Of a DNA stretch of 64,000 nucleotides, positions 21,885 through 32,275 are shown piece after piece. The notes under the pieces are model-generated. The model worked only from the letters and a program-made list of their open reading frames with translations, made no database searches and was not told the DNA's origin. Within the stretch, counting starts at the first letter, position 1. Each line of letters opens with the position of its first letter. A program made the translations under genes and the position numbers. Location of the stretch: positions 22,353,160 through 22,417,159 of the forward strand of contig NC_134999.1 in NCBI RefSeq assembly GCF_051020985.1, in the 5' to 3' direction. The DNA is from Nomia melanderi (lineage: Eukaryota > Arthropoda > Insecta > Hymenoptera > Halictidae).

Positions 21885-22285
21885 TAAGCAAATAAAATTA
21901 GTGATAAATAAAATAGAATAAAATTATTCAACAAATAAAATTAGTGATATATAAAAATAGAATAATTGTTCGACAAATAAAATTAGTGATAAATACAATA
22001 GAATAATTATTCAACAAAAGTTTAATAGTATTCACACACATATTGATATTTGCAAAAAAATAAAATTGTAGTTAGAAATTAGAAAATTAAATAACAGTTA
22101 CAAATTACATAATAAAATAACAGTTAAAAATTAGAAAATAAAATAATAGTTACAAATTAGAGAATAAAATTATAATTAAAAATTAGAAAATAAAATAATA
22201 GTTGAAAGTCATAAAAATAAAATAATAGTTGAAAGTCATAAAAATAAAATAATAATTAAAAATTAGATATTAAAGAAATAGTTCG
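21885..22285. repeat. AT-rich minisatellites (AAATAAAATTAGTGATA; AAATTAGAAAATAAAATAAT)
   Basis: Three to four units of about 55 bp at 21885-22020, then about eight units of 30-32 bp at 22065-22285 (AGTTACAAATTAGAAAATAA and AGTTGAAAGTCATAAAAATA variants). Confidence 0.75.
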
Positions 22286-22359
22286 CAAAAATTGCAGAAA
22301 ATATAAAATGTGAACTGAAAAAATAAAAAAATATTTTATACAACAGAAAAGCTGAGATA

Positions 22360-22730
22360 TCTTCCGTCTTCAGTTTCTGTCGCGTCTCAGAGATTACGTC
22401 CCACTGTGCCAGAACGTCTAAATCGAACGGTTCTAGTTTGCAGAACGTTCAACCAGATCAATACTTATGTGGCGAGGATACATCGTCCCGTTTCGAAGAT
22501 TGCTTTTACGACTAGCCATTTATTCGATTGCCCGTCCACAGCTGACTGTAGTAGTTAAGAAGATTTCTATTTTCAAGGGCCAGGATTGCTCGCGAGTAAT
22601 TGTCCTCCAATTCCGACCACTCGCGCTTGTAACGGGACAGTTCTTACAATTGGTGTTAATCCGAAACAAAGCAATCGCGCGTGATGTTAACACGTTGATG
22701 GTCATTTTAAAATCGGTGAATGCTTTCAAA
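22360..22730. other. GC-balanced island with a 95-codon open frame
   Basis: The plus-strand frame 22467-22754 is one of the longer open frames outside repeats, and the opposite strand is also open (22520-22735). No domain, signal peptide or splice boundary convinces me it is coding. Candidate conserved non-coding element. Confidence 0.3.
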
Positions 22731-22796
22731 AACACACTTTTTTTTCTTAATTAGTTGGTTTTTGGGGAGTTCGATGAAGATTTCATACTTATGGAT

Positions 22797-22900
22797 TACC
22801 TTCTCAAATGTGGTGCCATTGAATTGCTGAGATTCTGCTGATTGAAATGAGTCCATTTATTTATTTAAAACTATTCATCTATTTTTGACTATTTCAAATT
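22797..22900 (+). repeat. Hairpin-family locus 5 (truncated unit joined to ATTTATTTATTTAAAA)
   Basis: The left arm only, CCTTCTCAAATGTGGTG to AATGAGTCC (junction 22854/22855), followed by the same flank as the truncated unit at 7145-7250. This truncated form therefore exists in two places with an identical breakpoint. The 38 bp flank 22855-22892 recurs exactly at 23111-23148. Confidence 0.8.
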
Positions 22901-23110
22901 TCAGCTTATAATTATTTTTTCAGCTTAATAATTTTTCTTCAACTGAATATTGTATTTTTAACGAATTTTATAATCATTATAATCAAACTTGAAAAACAAT
23001 TATAATTAACATTTCAAACGGTGCATTTTGAATAGTATTAAATACTATTACTATTTAAAAATTAAATATCTCAGATATCCAATTAATTATAACATTAACA
23101 ATTCGCTACT

Positions 23111-23148
23111 ATTTATTTATTTAAAACTATTCATCTATTTTTGACTAT
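23111..23148 (+). repeat. Exact 38 bp direct copy of 22855-22892
   Basis: Begins ATTTATTTATTTAAAACTAT and ends in TTGACTAT; identical to the flank of hairpin locus 5, 256 bp upstream. Confidence 0.8.
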
Positions 23149-23149
23149 C

Positions 23150-23450
23150 CTCCTGTGATGTCTCAATCGACACTTATATGCACCGGCAGCATGGAATGGG
23201 GCCACAGTGAATCGATTTGATAATGTTAGAGAGTTTATCGAGAAATTCCTCGCCGTGAATACTAGCCGGCTAAGCGGTCCACAATTTACCATTACCGTGA
23301 TGTTCGTATTTTGCCGCCGGCGATTGGTCAGTCATTCCACCGAATAATATTAGTGAATGCAGGTTTCACGATATTTTAATGAAATTCAAAATTTCGTCCG
23401 AGGGGGAGGCACCTGGTACCAATAGTTGACCATTTTTCAGGAAGACCTGA
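23150..23450. other. GC-balanced island, candidate conserved element
   Basis: Single-copy appearance (CACCGGCAGCATGGAATGGG near 23180), no long open frame. Confidence 0.3.
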
Positions 23451-23649
23451 AAAATAAGATTTTTCAAATTTGCCAGTATACTACTTCTTTTGTTAAAATA
23501 AAATTTTATATATACAATGAAATAAATACAATAAAATAAATTAAATAATAACTGAAAGTGATAACTGATGATATATAATATTATGTATATTATTAGATAT
23601 CTCTTAAATATATATTGTTTATTATATTTATCAGATATTATTTTGTATA

Positions 23650-23890
23650 TAATGTAATAATAATAACAACAATAACAATAATAACAGTAATGATAACAAT
23701 GATAACAACAATAATAACAGTAATAATAACAATAATAATAACAATAACATTAATAATGATGATAATAATAATACTAATAATATATTAACTGGAAGTATAT
23801 AATATTATATGTATTATTATTTATCAAATATTATTTCATCTATATATAACATTATAATAATATTATATATATATATAATTGGTAATATAT
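23650..23890. repeat. AAT/AAC microsatellite and TA-rich repeat
   Basis: AATAATAACAATAATAACAG-type array to about 23785, then ATATTAT-rich sequence. Confidence 0.85.
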
Positions 23891-24049
23891 AATACAGATA
23901 GGAATTAAATATCTAATAAACACAATTTTTTAAAATATCTATGCGAAGATTTTATTATTAAACAAAAATAAAATGTCTATAGTTTTCAACATTAATACGT
24001 TTCAATGTTAGTATACAAAACATAAATGGGATATTCATTTTTATAAACA

Positions 24050-24590
24050 CAATGAAGGAAATTTCAATTGCAATAATTTTAACGTTACGTTCTCAATCGT
24101 AGTACCGACGGGTTGCTGAGATTCCTGTGATTAAAATGAGCCCAAACACGATACGAATCGGTTAGTTTTATCGGTTTCATGGAAACACACCTTTGATTGT
24201 GTTAATTGCATTAAATTGGTAATAGTAGTCGGATTCCTATCGTGTTTGGGCTCATTTCAAACAGCACAATCTCAACAATTGACTGGCACTACATTTGAAA
24301 AGATATCGATAAAATTGCTGCAAATGAAATTTTCTTCATTGCATGTTTAACTTTACCTTTTCAGTCATAAAGCAGCAGGATGTTCAGATTCTCCTGATTA
24401 AAATGAATCCAAACACAACATAAATCGTACTAGTTTTATAATTTCATGGAAACTAGCCTTTAATTCCGTTAATTATATCAATTCCGTAAATCTAGTCCGA
24501 TTCCCATCGTGTTTGGGCTCATTTCAATCAGCACAATCCGAGCAATTCATTAACACTACATTTGAGAAGGTAATGTTAAAGCTACAGTAA
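24050..24590 (-). repeat. Hairpin-family locus 6 (tandem pair, reverse orientation)
   Basis: Two complete units at about 24085-24302 and 24352-24580 (period 267 bp), both with the loop in reverse orientation, separated by the family spacer. The first belongs to a CACGATACGAATCGG-type subfamily, the second shares the AATCCAAACACAACATAAAT arm with locus 3. On the minus strand the pair is preceded by the Tc1-like end at 24600-24800. Confidence 0.88.
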
Positions 24591-24800
24591 TTGAAAAATT
24601 GAACAATTGTTCTGGCCAATTAAAAACTACTGACAGAGTAGTTCCTCCAAAACAAAACAAAAAAATACAAACTCTAAACCATGTTACTTCCAAATTTTCA
24701 ATAAATAAACCTTCCTTCGTTACTCTAATTCCTCCAACAAAATCCCGTGTTCCTCGATAATTCACTTACCGACTCGAAACTTTTGGCCAGTAGTGTATCT
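24590..24800 (-). mobile_element. Tc1/mariner-like end linked to hairpin locus 6
   Basis: On the minus strand it starts TACACTACTGGCCAAAAGTT, then TCGAGTC. It continues through AGAGTAACGAAGGAAGGTTT, ATTTATTGAAAATTTGGAAG and CAGTAGTTTTTAATTGGCCA into the first hairpin unit. The same order is found on the plus strand at 43305-43508, which argues that the terminal sequence and the hairpin units travelled together. Confidence 0.6.
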
Positions 24801-25100
24801 CGAATAATTAACGCTCCGGTGGAATCGGAGCCCGAAGTACGAAGAAACTGAAGTTCATCTTGACTTGCGCGGCAGTTCGGGCTGTAGCGCGATAGGTTAG
24901 GTTATGCAAATACAAACCAGCTGAGTTTCCCCGGCAAATCAGCCGCAAGTCACGCGAGTTCCCACTGTGCCGAATTCCGAACTCATTCCCAATTCAGAAC
25001 TGGGTCAACCACCGATTTTTTAATGCGGTTGACACTGTTCGGGGGGATCGGGCAAATAGATTGCTTCACCCTCGCAGACACGTTCGGATTGCTCACTCAT
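24800..25100. other. GC-balanced island, candidate conserved element
   Basis: Single-copy appearance (GTGGAATCGGAGCCCGAAGT near 24820; CGCGGCAGTTCGGGCTGTAG near 24868). No recognisable product. Confidence 0.3.
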
Positions 25101-25420
25101 TTATGAACGTCAGTCGTCAGAACTCTGAATTTCTCTGATTATTTATTTATGTTCGTGGACAAAGAGTTGGAACTGTTTGCAGTCGAAGATTTTTTCGACA
25201 GGTTTGTTTGTCGTTTTTGAATAAAGTAATAGCGAGATTTTTTATATTTAATACAGGGTTGTTTGTGTAAATAAATAAAAGTATTATTTGTTTATTCGAA
25301 TACAAAGAGATCAGAGTGAATAATGGAGTTACTTTGAAAGAGATTGAGAAAAATTATTACAATTGGATATTGTAAAGTTAAAATTATTGCAATTGATATT
25401 TTGTTCACGGCAGGTTTAAA

Positions 25421-25895
25421 TTACCTTCTCAGTCGTAGTACCGATTGATTGCTGAGGTTTTCCCGATTAAAATGAGTACCAACACGATGGAAATCGGACT
25501 AGTTTTACGATTTGATGGAAACGAGCCTTTAGTTTCGCTACTTACACTAAGTTAGTAAAACTAATCCGATTCCTATCGTGTTTGGGCTCATTTTAATCAG
25601 GAGAATCTCAACATTCTATTGGTACCATGATTGAGAGAGTAAGGTTAAACATGCAATGAAACAAATTTCAGTTGCAATCATTTTAATCTTACCTTCTTAA
25701 ATGTAATGTCAGTGGATTGCTGAGATTGTCCCGATTAAAATGAGTCCAAACACGACGTAAATCGGACTACTTTTCCCAAGTTAACATAATTAACAAACCT
25801 AAAGGCTTGTTTCCACAAAATCCTAAAACCACTCCGATTCCCATCGTGTTTGTACTCATTTTAATCAGCGCGATCTCAGCAATTCACTGGCACCA
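25421..25895. repeat. Hairpin-family locus 7 (head-to-head pair just upstream of exon B)
   Basis: Unit 25421-25650 has its loop in reverse orientation and unit 25687-25895 in forward orientation, separated by the spacer (AACATGCAATGAAACAAATT). The second unit ends 213 bp before the exon B acceptor. It belongs to the CGACGTAAATCGG / TTGTACTCATTTTAATCA subgroup. Confidence 0.87.
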
Positions 25896-25938
25896 AAAAA
25901 TCTCACACCACAGTTCATCCAGGATTCACTGTATCTAG

Positions 25939-26107
25939 ATGTCTCTAAAACGTCCCAAAACGAAATTCCATTTCGAGACGCTCGCTGTCGGAAGCCTCGA
26001 ATTCCCGGTCCTGTTTCGCCGCTTTGACACGGAGACGACGTATCGACCCCCGGCGGCGTCTATCGGCATTAACTTAACGGCAACTTTTTCCCTTTGGCTG
26101 TTGACAG
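25939..26107 (+). other. Open frame with ATG continuous into exon B (possible alternative first exon)
   Basis: From ATG 25939 the frame stays open for 56 codons into the exon B frame (peptide begins MSLKRPKTKFHFETLAVGSL). The stretch is GC-richer than the intron. If transcription began here, or the intron end were retained, a shorter protein with only the second IQ would result. The opposite strand is also open (25935-26243), so chance is a serious alternative. Confidence 0.25.
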
Positions 26108-26244
26108 AGCTCTGCGAGGCGGCGTCGAAAATCCAGGCCTCCTTCCGCAGCCACATGTCGGCGGCGAAGGAGCAGGCTGCGTCCCTCGTGAAGTCTACGG
26201 CGGAGAACGTCGTTGACAGCGCTGTCTCCAAAATGGAGGACAAG
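26108..26244 (+). CDS. igl: Internal exon B of the same IQ-motif gene (second, degenerate IQ)
   Basis: Seen: a 137 bp exon between an acceptor (GTTGACAG, ending 26107, with a pyrimidine-rich tract before it) and a strong donor (GTAAGT at 26245). Joining 17231 (G) to 26108-26109 (AG) gives Glu and keeps the frame, so A and B are phase-compatible neighbours; B ends in phase 0. It encodes 45 residues starting LCEAASK, with an IQ-like motif at about 26131 (IQASFRSHMSA), then an Ala/Lys/Glu-rich probably helical tail ending SKMEDK. The motif keeps Ile-Gln and the first Arg, but the usual Gly is Ser and the second basic residue is Ala, so calmodulin binding may be weak or altered. Igloo-type proteins carry several IQ motifs, which fits. 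The frame is also open for 56 codons upstream to an ATG at 25939, so an alternative start is possible. The following exon was not found within the 37.7 kb to the window end. Confidence 0.83.
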
Positions 26245-26279
26245 GTAAGTGCTGCGATTTTGTTCTTCGTGCGTCTTTT

Positions 26280-26760
26280 TTAGGTTAGGTTACGAATAAT
26301 TGAGACTCAAGGTGTAGTGTTTGTCTTCGACCCCTTTTTAGATTAGGTTGCGAATAATGGAGGCTTTTCTATTTTATATTAAAAATTAAGGAGAACTATT
26401 TGTTCTTCATGACTTTTTTAGGTTAGGTTGCGAATAATGGGAGTTTTCGTCGTTTATATTAAAAAATTTAAGGTAAACTAATCCTCACACCTTTAATAGA
26501 TTATTTTGCAAATAATTTATATTCATAAATTAAGGTGAACTATTTGTTCTTTACATTTTTATTAGGTTATCTTTCAAATAATGAGGGTTTTCTATCTTTA
26601 TATTAAAAAATTAAGAAGAACTATTTGTTCCCCACACCATTATGAGGTTATCATAAATAATGAGGTTTTTATTTCTTTATATTAAAAAATTAAGGTGAAC
26701 TATTTTTTCTTTGCGCCATTTTTAGGTTAGGTTACGAATAATGGTGGTTTTTTCGGTTAT
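26280..26760. repeat. Tandem repeat with TTTTTAGGTTAGGTTGCGAA, about 75-130 bp, six copies
   Basis: Starts 35 bp after exon B. Each copy has TTAGGTTAGGTTnCGAATAA, TATATTAAAAAATTAAGG and TGAACTATTTGTTCTT; spacing is irregular. Confidence 0.7.
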
Positions 26761-26769
26761 TGAAATAAT

Positions 26770-27175
26770 TGAATTATTATAACTATAATAATTATAACCT
26801 TAATTCAGACGTATACGTTCTGATTAGATAACAATTAACTGACCTAATAAATTTTAATAAATTACTGTTTATTTGTAAATAACCATAATAATTATTATAA
26901 CCTTAATTCATAACATTTTCTTATATTCTAATTGACTAATACAATAAATTTTAATAAATTATTATTTGCTAAAAATACCGTTTATTTGTAAATAACCATA
27001 ATAATAAATATAACCATAATTCATAATTTTTTTTTATATTCTAATTAACTGATACAATACATTTTAATATAAATTACTGTTTATTTGTAAATAACTATAA
27101 TAATTATTATAACGTTAATTCATAACTTTTTATTACATTCTAATTAGCTGATAAATTTTAATAAAAAACTTTTAA
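26770..27175. repeat. AT-rich tandem repeat, about 110 bp, four copies
   Basis: Units of TTACTGTTTATTTGTAAATA, ACnATAATAATTATTATAAC and TTAATTCATAACTTTTT. Confidence 0.7.
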
Positions 27176-27239
27176 AAACAGTGTTAATTTTGGAAGAGAA
27201 TATTTTAACAGAACTTTTTTGGAAACGAATATCAATCTC

Positions 27240-27425
27240 GCGAATAAACACGTACGTATCTGTACACACAATGAACGCAATTCGTCGCCGGGTGAAATAG
27301 AAAAATTTTTCCGATCGGCCGGTGAAGTGTTGAAATAGGGGCCGAGTGACGTACTATCTGCACAGGCGTGTCACGCCGGTGGGTTCTTATGATTCATCGA
27401 ACCGAGACATGATCGGTGCAGGAAT
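27240..27425. other. GC-richer island, candidate conserved element
   Basis: Single-copy appearance (GAAATAGGGGCCGAGTGACG near 27330). No coding signal. Confidence 0.3.
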
Positions 27426-27429
27426 TATA

Positions 27430-28530
27430 TTGTTGTTATTATTTTTAAGAGATTCTCAGTTTTGTTTATTTGAAAATATTACTATATAATTTTTGCACTA
27501 ATAAATAGAATTTTGAGTAATATTTAAGTGAGACTAAAATAAATTTTTATTTAAAATATATGAATTTGTTATTGTAATTAACATTGAATACTTGATTATT
27601 TGTAGAATGATTTCAACCAAAAGCAAAATTATTAGAAAAAATAATCAAATTTATAATATTCAATAATTTAATTAGCAAAAAATTATGAAATTTATAATAT
27701 TCAATAATTTTAAAGTTATTATTTTTAAAAGATTCTCAGTTTTGTTCATTTGACAATATTAATGTACATTTTTTACAGTAATAAATAGAATTTTGAGGAA
27801 TATTTAAGCCAGACCAAAATAAATTTTTATTTAAAAAATATAAATTTGATATTGTAATTAACATTGAATATTTGATTATTTATAGACTGTTTTTAACATT
27901 TATGTACTAAAATTTATTATTTCACTAACATTAAATGAAATTAAGAAATTTTCTTAAATAAATTTTCTATTTTCTAATAAAATTTCTTAATAAACAATTT
28001 ATTTAAGAAAATACTTAGTTTCATCAATTTCAACATTTATCCACTAAAAATTTTTATTTTATTAACATTCATCTCACCATTTTGGCTGCAACTATTCATT
28101 TCATATAATTTATTAAACAATAGTCCAGTTATATCAATGAAATAAAAAATTTATTTAACAAAAGAAAAGAAAAAGGTTTATTTAACAAAATAATGTCAAC
28201 ATTAGTCAACAATGTCATCAATGTCAACATTTATCCTCTAAAAATTTTTATTTCACTAACATCAAATGAAATTAAATAATTTTCCTAAATAATCTTTTTC
28301 TTTTTTAATAAAATTTCTCAATAAATAATTTAGTTCACAAAATAGTTTCATCAGTATCAACATTGATCTATTATTAATTCTTATTTTATTAACACTAAAT
28401 GAATTTAAAAGATTTTCTATTTTTTAATAAAATTTCTCAATAAACAATTTATTTAAAGAAATAGTTTCAATTTCAACATTTATTTACTGAAAATTTCTAT
28501 TTTACCAACATTCATCTCGCCATGTTGGCT
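27430..28530. repeat. Very AT-rich region with degenerate long repeats
   Basis: The segment 27440-27600 recurs at about 27720-27890 (TTTTTAAnAGATTCTCAGTT, then ATAAATAGAATTTTGAG, then ATTGTAATTAACATTGAATA), and an AACATTTATCCACTAAAAAT unit recurs four to five times to 28500. Confidence 0.6.
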
Positions 28531-28829
28531 GTAACAATTTCGATACGAATCGACCTATCGATCACACTGTAACGATGATCCTGTAACTACTATAAATTTC
28601 AGAGTAGTGCAGTAAATCTCTCTACCACTGTATATTTAATGGCACGCGTGCTCTATGAATTTTCGAAGCTGATCTTCGTGGGAACCAAGCAACCATAAAT
28701 TATTTTCCAGTTTTTCAATTTGTTTTTATGGTGTAAATCACTGAACGTCGTCTATCGTGCCTTATCGTGGCAGAGAACGAGGTTTGTTTCGACAATATGC
28801 ATTGGTTATGTACGTACGAGTATTATTTA

Positions 28830-29125
28830 TTTATTTGAGAATTTTTAGGAAATAATTGTTTTGAAAATGATAGGGTTGTGTTAGATTTTTATTAATTATT
28901 TATCAGTGTACACAGGGATATTATTTATTTATTTATTTATTTAAGAATTTTAAATAAATAATGGAAGCATTTTAAAATAAAATACAATTGTAACAATTTT
29001 TTGTCAATTGTTTATCAATGTCCACAGGAATATAATTTATTTATTTATTTATTTAAGCACTCAGAATTTTTTATCAACTATCAATGTACACAGGCATATT
29101 ATTTATTTACTTATTTAAGAATTCA
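28830..29125. repeat. Tandem repeat with ATTTATTTATTTAAGAATT, about 100 bp, four copies
   Basis: TCAnTGTACACAGGnATATT followed by ATTTATTTATTTATTTAAG at about 28910, 29010 and 29085, with a weaker first copy at about 28825. Confidence 0.65.
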
Positions 29126-30089
29126 GTGTAAACGATATAATCACTTCAAAAAAAAGCTACAATAAAAAAAAAAGAATAAATTCTAAAATTCCTTAAAAAG
29201 TATGTCAAAAATTATTGAACAATTTTCCAAAACCAAAAATTCCAAACCAAAAATTAATCCATTAAATATCCATTAAAACTCGAGGAAAATCCAGCAACCA
29301 CAAATTTCGAATTTCACCGTTAAGGGTCCGGGACTTCGCGAAAGTTCCGCCTAACCCAACTGGGTTACGATGCATGTATGTATGTGGTGCACGTATTATA
29401 ATGGACGTTGAAGTGAGCCCGGTTTAAAATTCAATGGCTCATCCCCTTGAGATTAATTGGAAATCAATATTCTATTATCGAAAGTAATATCGTTTTTTAC
29501 CACGACCAATTCTTGGCCACATATGCGCTGAATGGATACACTCTGCCAATGTGTGTACTCTGAGCTGGTGTTTTAAGCACTGCACTGTCAAAGTATTTTT
29601 GTGAGAAAGAGAGTTGACAGTAAAATGTAGATAGGGGTTGATAGGTTTTTTAGAGTTTAGTTTTTGGTGGGTTTGATTGATTTTGGGATCTAATGGGAAT
29701 TATGTTGAATTATATTATGAACCATTATGTTAATAATAATTTGGAAAAATTTGTAGAAAGGCAACAGTGAAGCATTTATTTGGTGGTGTATTATTAATTT
29801 TAACAATACTCCAGAAAATTACAGTTGTAAACAAAATTACACTGAATTTCTTTCCATAGTAACCTAAAAGTGTCAACTACCAAATCTCAATAGAAAAAAA
29901 TTATAACATTGACAAAACAACAAACCAAACATAACATCATCTGTTATAAACAATATTACAGTTATAAACAAAATGATACAGTATTCGTCTCTACAGTAAC
30001 CCAAACCTGTCAACTACTGCAAACATTAATATAATATTCCAAAAAAAAAACAAATTATAAAATTGACAATTAACAAAATGAAAAAATCT

Positions 30090-30480
30090 ATCTGGCCAAC
30101 CTCACACATAACCTCACATAATCCATAAGCACCTGAACATCTCCATGTCCAAAATAAGATGTCACAGGCAGAAGGCTTCACCGGTAATCGACAGAAACTA
30201 GGAAAACAGTGGCAGTGCCAAGAGTTGAACAAACGTCGTACCGTTTTTGCTGTCCAATTGCGTTCGTTTCGTCCCAGTGACTCCGCGTTGCTGTCCATTC
30301 GGTTTGTTTAACCAGCCGTGTTCAATAACGAATAGCTGAAGGTCGCGTCAATCGCGTGACGGTTGGATACGACAATGTGTGCGACACAGGGCGAATGAGA
30401 CAGCGCACGGTTGCGTTTTATGCAGGAAGTTTAGAGTACAGTCTTGCTCGTTTTTTTATAACGTGTTTCGTAGTGAGAAA
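30090..30480. other. GC-balanced island, candidate conserved element
   Basis: Single-copy appearance (GGTAATCGACAGAAACTAGG near 30182). The minus-strand frame 30026-30298 has no recognised domain. Confidence 0.3.
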
Positions 30481-30734
30481 GGGAGCCATCTTTGAATACT
30501 AGTTCAACTGTGTGTCACGAAGATAGGTGACAATCTTTTTAAAAGGGAAGGTTGTGGTACTGAGAATTTCAGATTATATAGGGTGTGATATAGAAATGTA
30601 TTTTGGGTGAGAATAGGGGATAATTGTGAGAGAGGTTTAATATTTAGTAATGTAGAGTTGTATTAATTTATAATGAGTAATATTTGAGAGTGTTGAGTAT
30701 CTGAAATAGGTTTGAAAAAAAAATAGGAGATAAT

Positions 30735-31010
30735 AGTACCAATGGATTGCTGAGATCGTGCTGATTAAAATGAGTCCAAACACGATGGGAATCGGAGTAG
30801 TTTTACGGAATTGATGTAGTTAATGAAACTAAAGGCTAGTTTCCATCAAGTCGTAAAACTAGTCCGATTTGTGTCGTGTTTGGACTCGTTTTAATCAGAA
30901 AAATTTCAGTAATCCATCGGTACTATGAATGACAAGTTAAGATTACACATGCAGTTAAGAAAATTTCAATTGCAGTAATTTTAACCTTACCTTTTCAAAT
31001 ACAGTTTTGT
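30735..31010 (+). repeat. Hairpin-family locus 8 (one unit plus spacer)
   Basis: Complete forward-oriented unit (30735-30945), core TCCAAACACGATGGGAATCG and right arm GTCCGATTTGTGTCGTGTTT, then the spacer (TTCAATTGCAGTAATTTTAA) and the start of another outer end. It is the first family member downstream of exon B. Confidence 0.85.
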
Positions 31011-31599
31011 TTATAAGTTTATTATAAAAATGAATGTTTATAGAACTAAAAAGCACAAATAAACAAATTTCTCATTTTTATCAATTTTATATTAATATTT
31101 CATGAATTTTACCAAAATTTCATGAAGATATGCATAAATAAACAAATTTCCCATTTTCATCAATTTTACACTAACATTTTCTGAATTTCATCAAACTTTC
31201 CTAAAAATAGAGCAAAATTGAGTTTCAAAATGGCTGCCTTGGCACTCGGTCGTAGTGCAAGGGTTAAGCGAAAGGAATGACTAATCTAATGATGAGTGTG
31301 CAGATTAAGCGGAAGAAAAACGTAATTTCCGCGTGACGGATGGAAAGAATCCAGCGACGCTTTTGTGAACGAAGCTCGTTATGCATATTGCACGGGTGAC
31401 CCAAAATTCAAATTTCATTCCCCTTCGGCGATAGGGAGCGATACAAAGACACATAGGCGGCTGCTCGGCGTTAAGGCACTGAAGAATGCATGGAATTTCA
31501 CATGAACCTCGCGGATATTAACACTATTCCCACCGAAAGTGTCGGAAGACATCTTTCGAAATTTTATTCTGAAATTATTTTCTCGGTTCAATAATTTTT

Positions 31600-31720
31600 T
31601 ATCAATTGACATTTCAATTGAAAATTCAGAATATATGATTATACTTGGAAAACAATTTTAACTTGAAAATTTAAAAGAAGTGTCGTACTATCTACAATAA
31701 AAGTAGTGTAAACAAATGAA
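31600..31720 (+). repeat. Copy of a dispersed repeat ending AAAGAAGTGTCGTACTA
   Basis: TCAATTGAAAATTCAGAATA, CAATTTTAACTTGAAAATTT, AAAAGAAGTGTCGTACTATC, then AAGTAGTGTAAACAAATG. It matches the reverse complement of 38155-38290 and part of 33310-33440; a worn copy lies at 42245-42330. Confidence 0.65.
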
Positions 31721-32084
31721 ACTGAAAAAATTGAGAAACAAACTTACAAAATAAAACTAAAGAAGAAAACTGAAAAAATTGAAAAATAAATAAATAATTT
31801 TTCCACAAATTAAAGTTTCAACTGTAGATGTAGTTAATTATATATATTATGTCGTTAATTATATAATGTCAATTATATAATATATATAGTAGGTTAAGAA
31901 ATGTCAATTACACAAAATTTGTTTTATTCACAATTTCAAAATTATATATATTTATATAAAACGTGAATATAAAAATATAAAAAAATATATATTATTAACA
32001 AGTAATAAAAATAAGAGAAACTAGATGATAACATATGATTACAATCAATTACATAAAATATAATAAATTAGGTTACCTTTTTCA

Positions 32085-32275
32085 CGCGATTCTCGTCCGC
32101 GTAAATCGAATCCACGCGAAACGAATTTCCGCGTAAATCGAATCCACGTGCAACGAATTTCCGCGTAAATCGAATCCACATGCAACGAATTTCCGCGTAA
32201 ATCGAATCCACGTGCAACGAATTTCCGCGTAAATTGAATCCACGTGAAACGAATTTCCGCGAAAATCGAGTAGTC
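32085..32275. repeat. CpG-rich minisatellite, exact 32 bp period, with CACGTG in phase
   Basis: Six units of TTTCCGCGTAAATCGAATCC then ACGTGCAACGAA. Unit starts (GTAAATCGAA) are at 32101, 32133, 32165, 32197 and 32229. E-box CACGTG is at 32145, 32209 and 32241, with CACATG at 32177, exactly 32 bp apart. Because 3 x 32 = 96, minus-strand frames stay open through it; I regard those frames as artefacts. Confidence 0.85.

Larger units (their letters stand above)
17232..26107 (+). other. Intron between exons A and B (8,876 bp)
   Basis: Bounded by GTGAGT at 17232 and a TTGACAG acceptor ending 26107. The splice phases of the two exons match, which is the main support for this being one continuous intron. 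It contains hairpin loci at 18.5, 22.8, 24.1 and 25.4 kb, AT microsatellites at 19.6-20.1 kb, CAA- and AAT-type arrays, a tRNA-like relic near 21.8 kb and GC-rich islands at 19.1, 22.4 and 23.2 kb. An additional small exon inside it cannot be excluded by eye. Confidence 0.75.

Noticed and set aside
22855..23148. Exact 38 bp direct repeats as LTRs or target-site duplications of an insertion
   Set aside because: The 218 bp between them has no element features, and the repeat is part of the flank of a truncated hairpin unit seen elsewhere; duplication is simpler.
31320..31380. IQ-like peptide ERIQRRFCERS in plus-strand translation
   Set aside because: An in-frame TGA lies immediately upstream and there is no acceptor between it and the motif, so it is not a third IQ exon.
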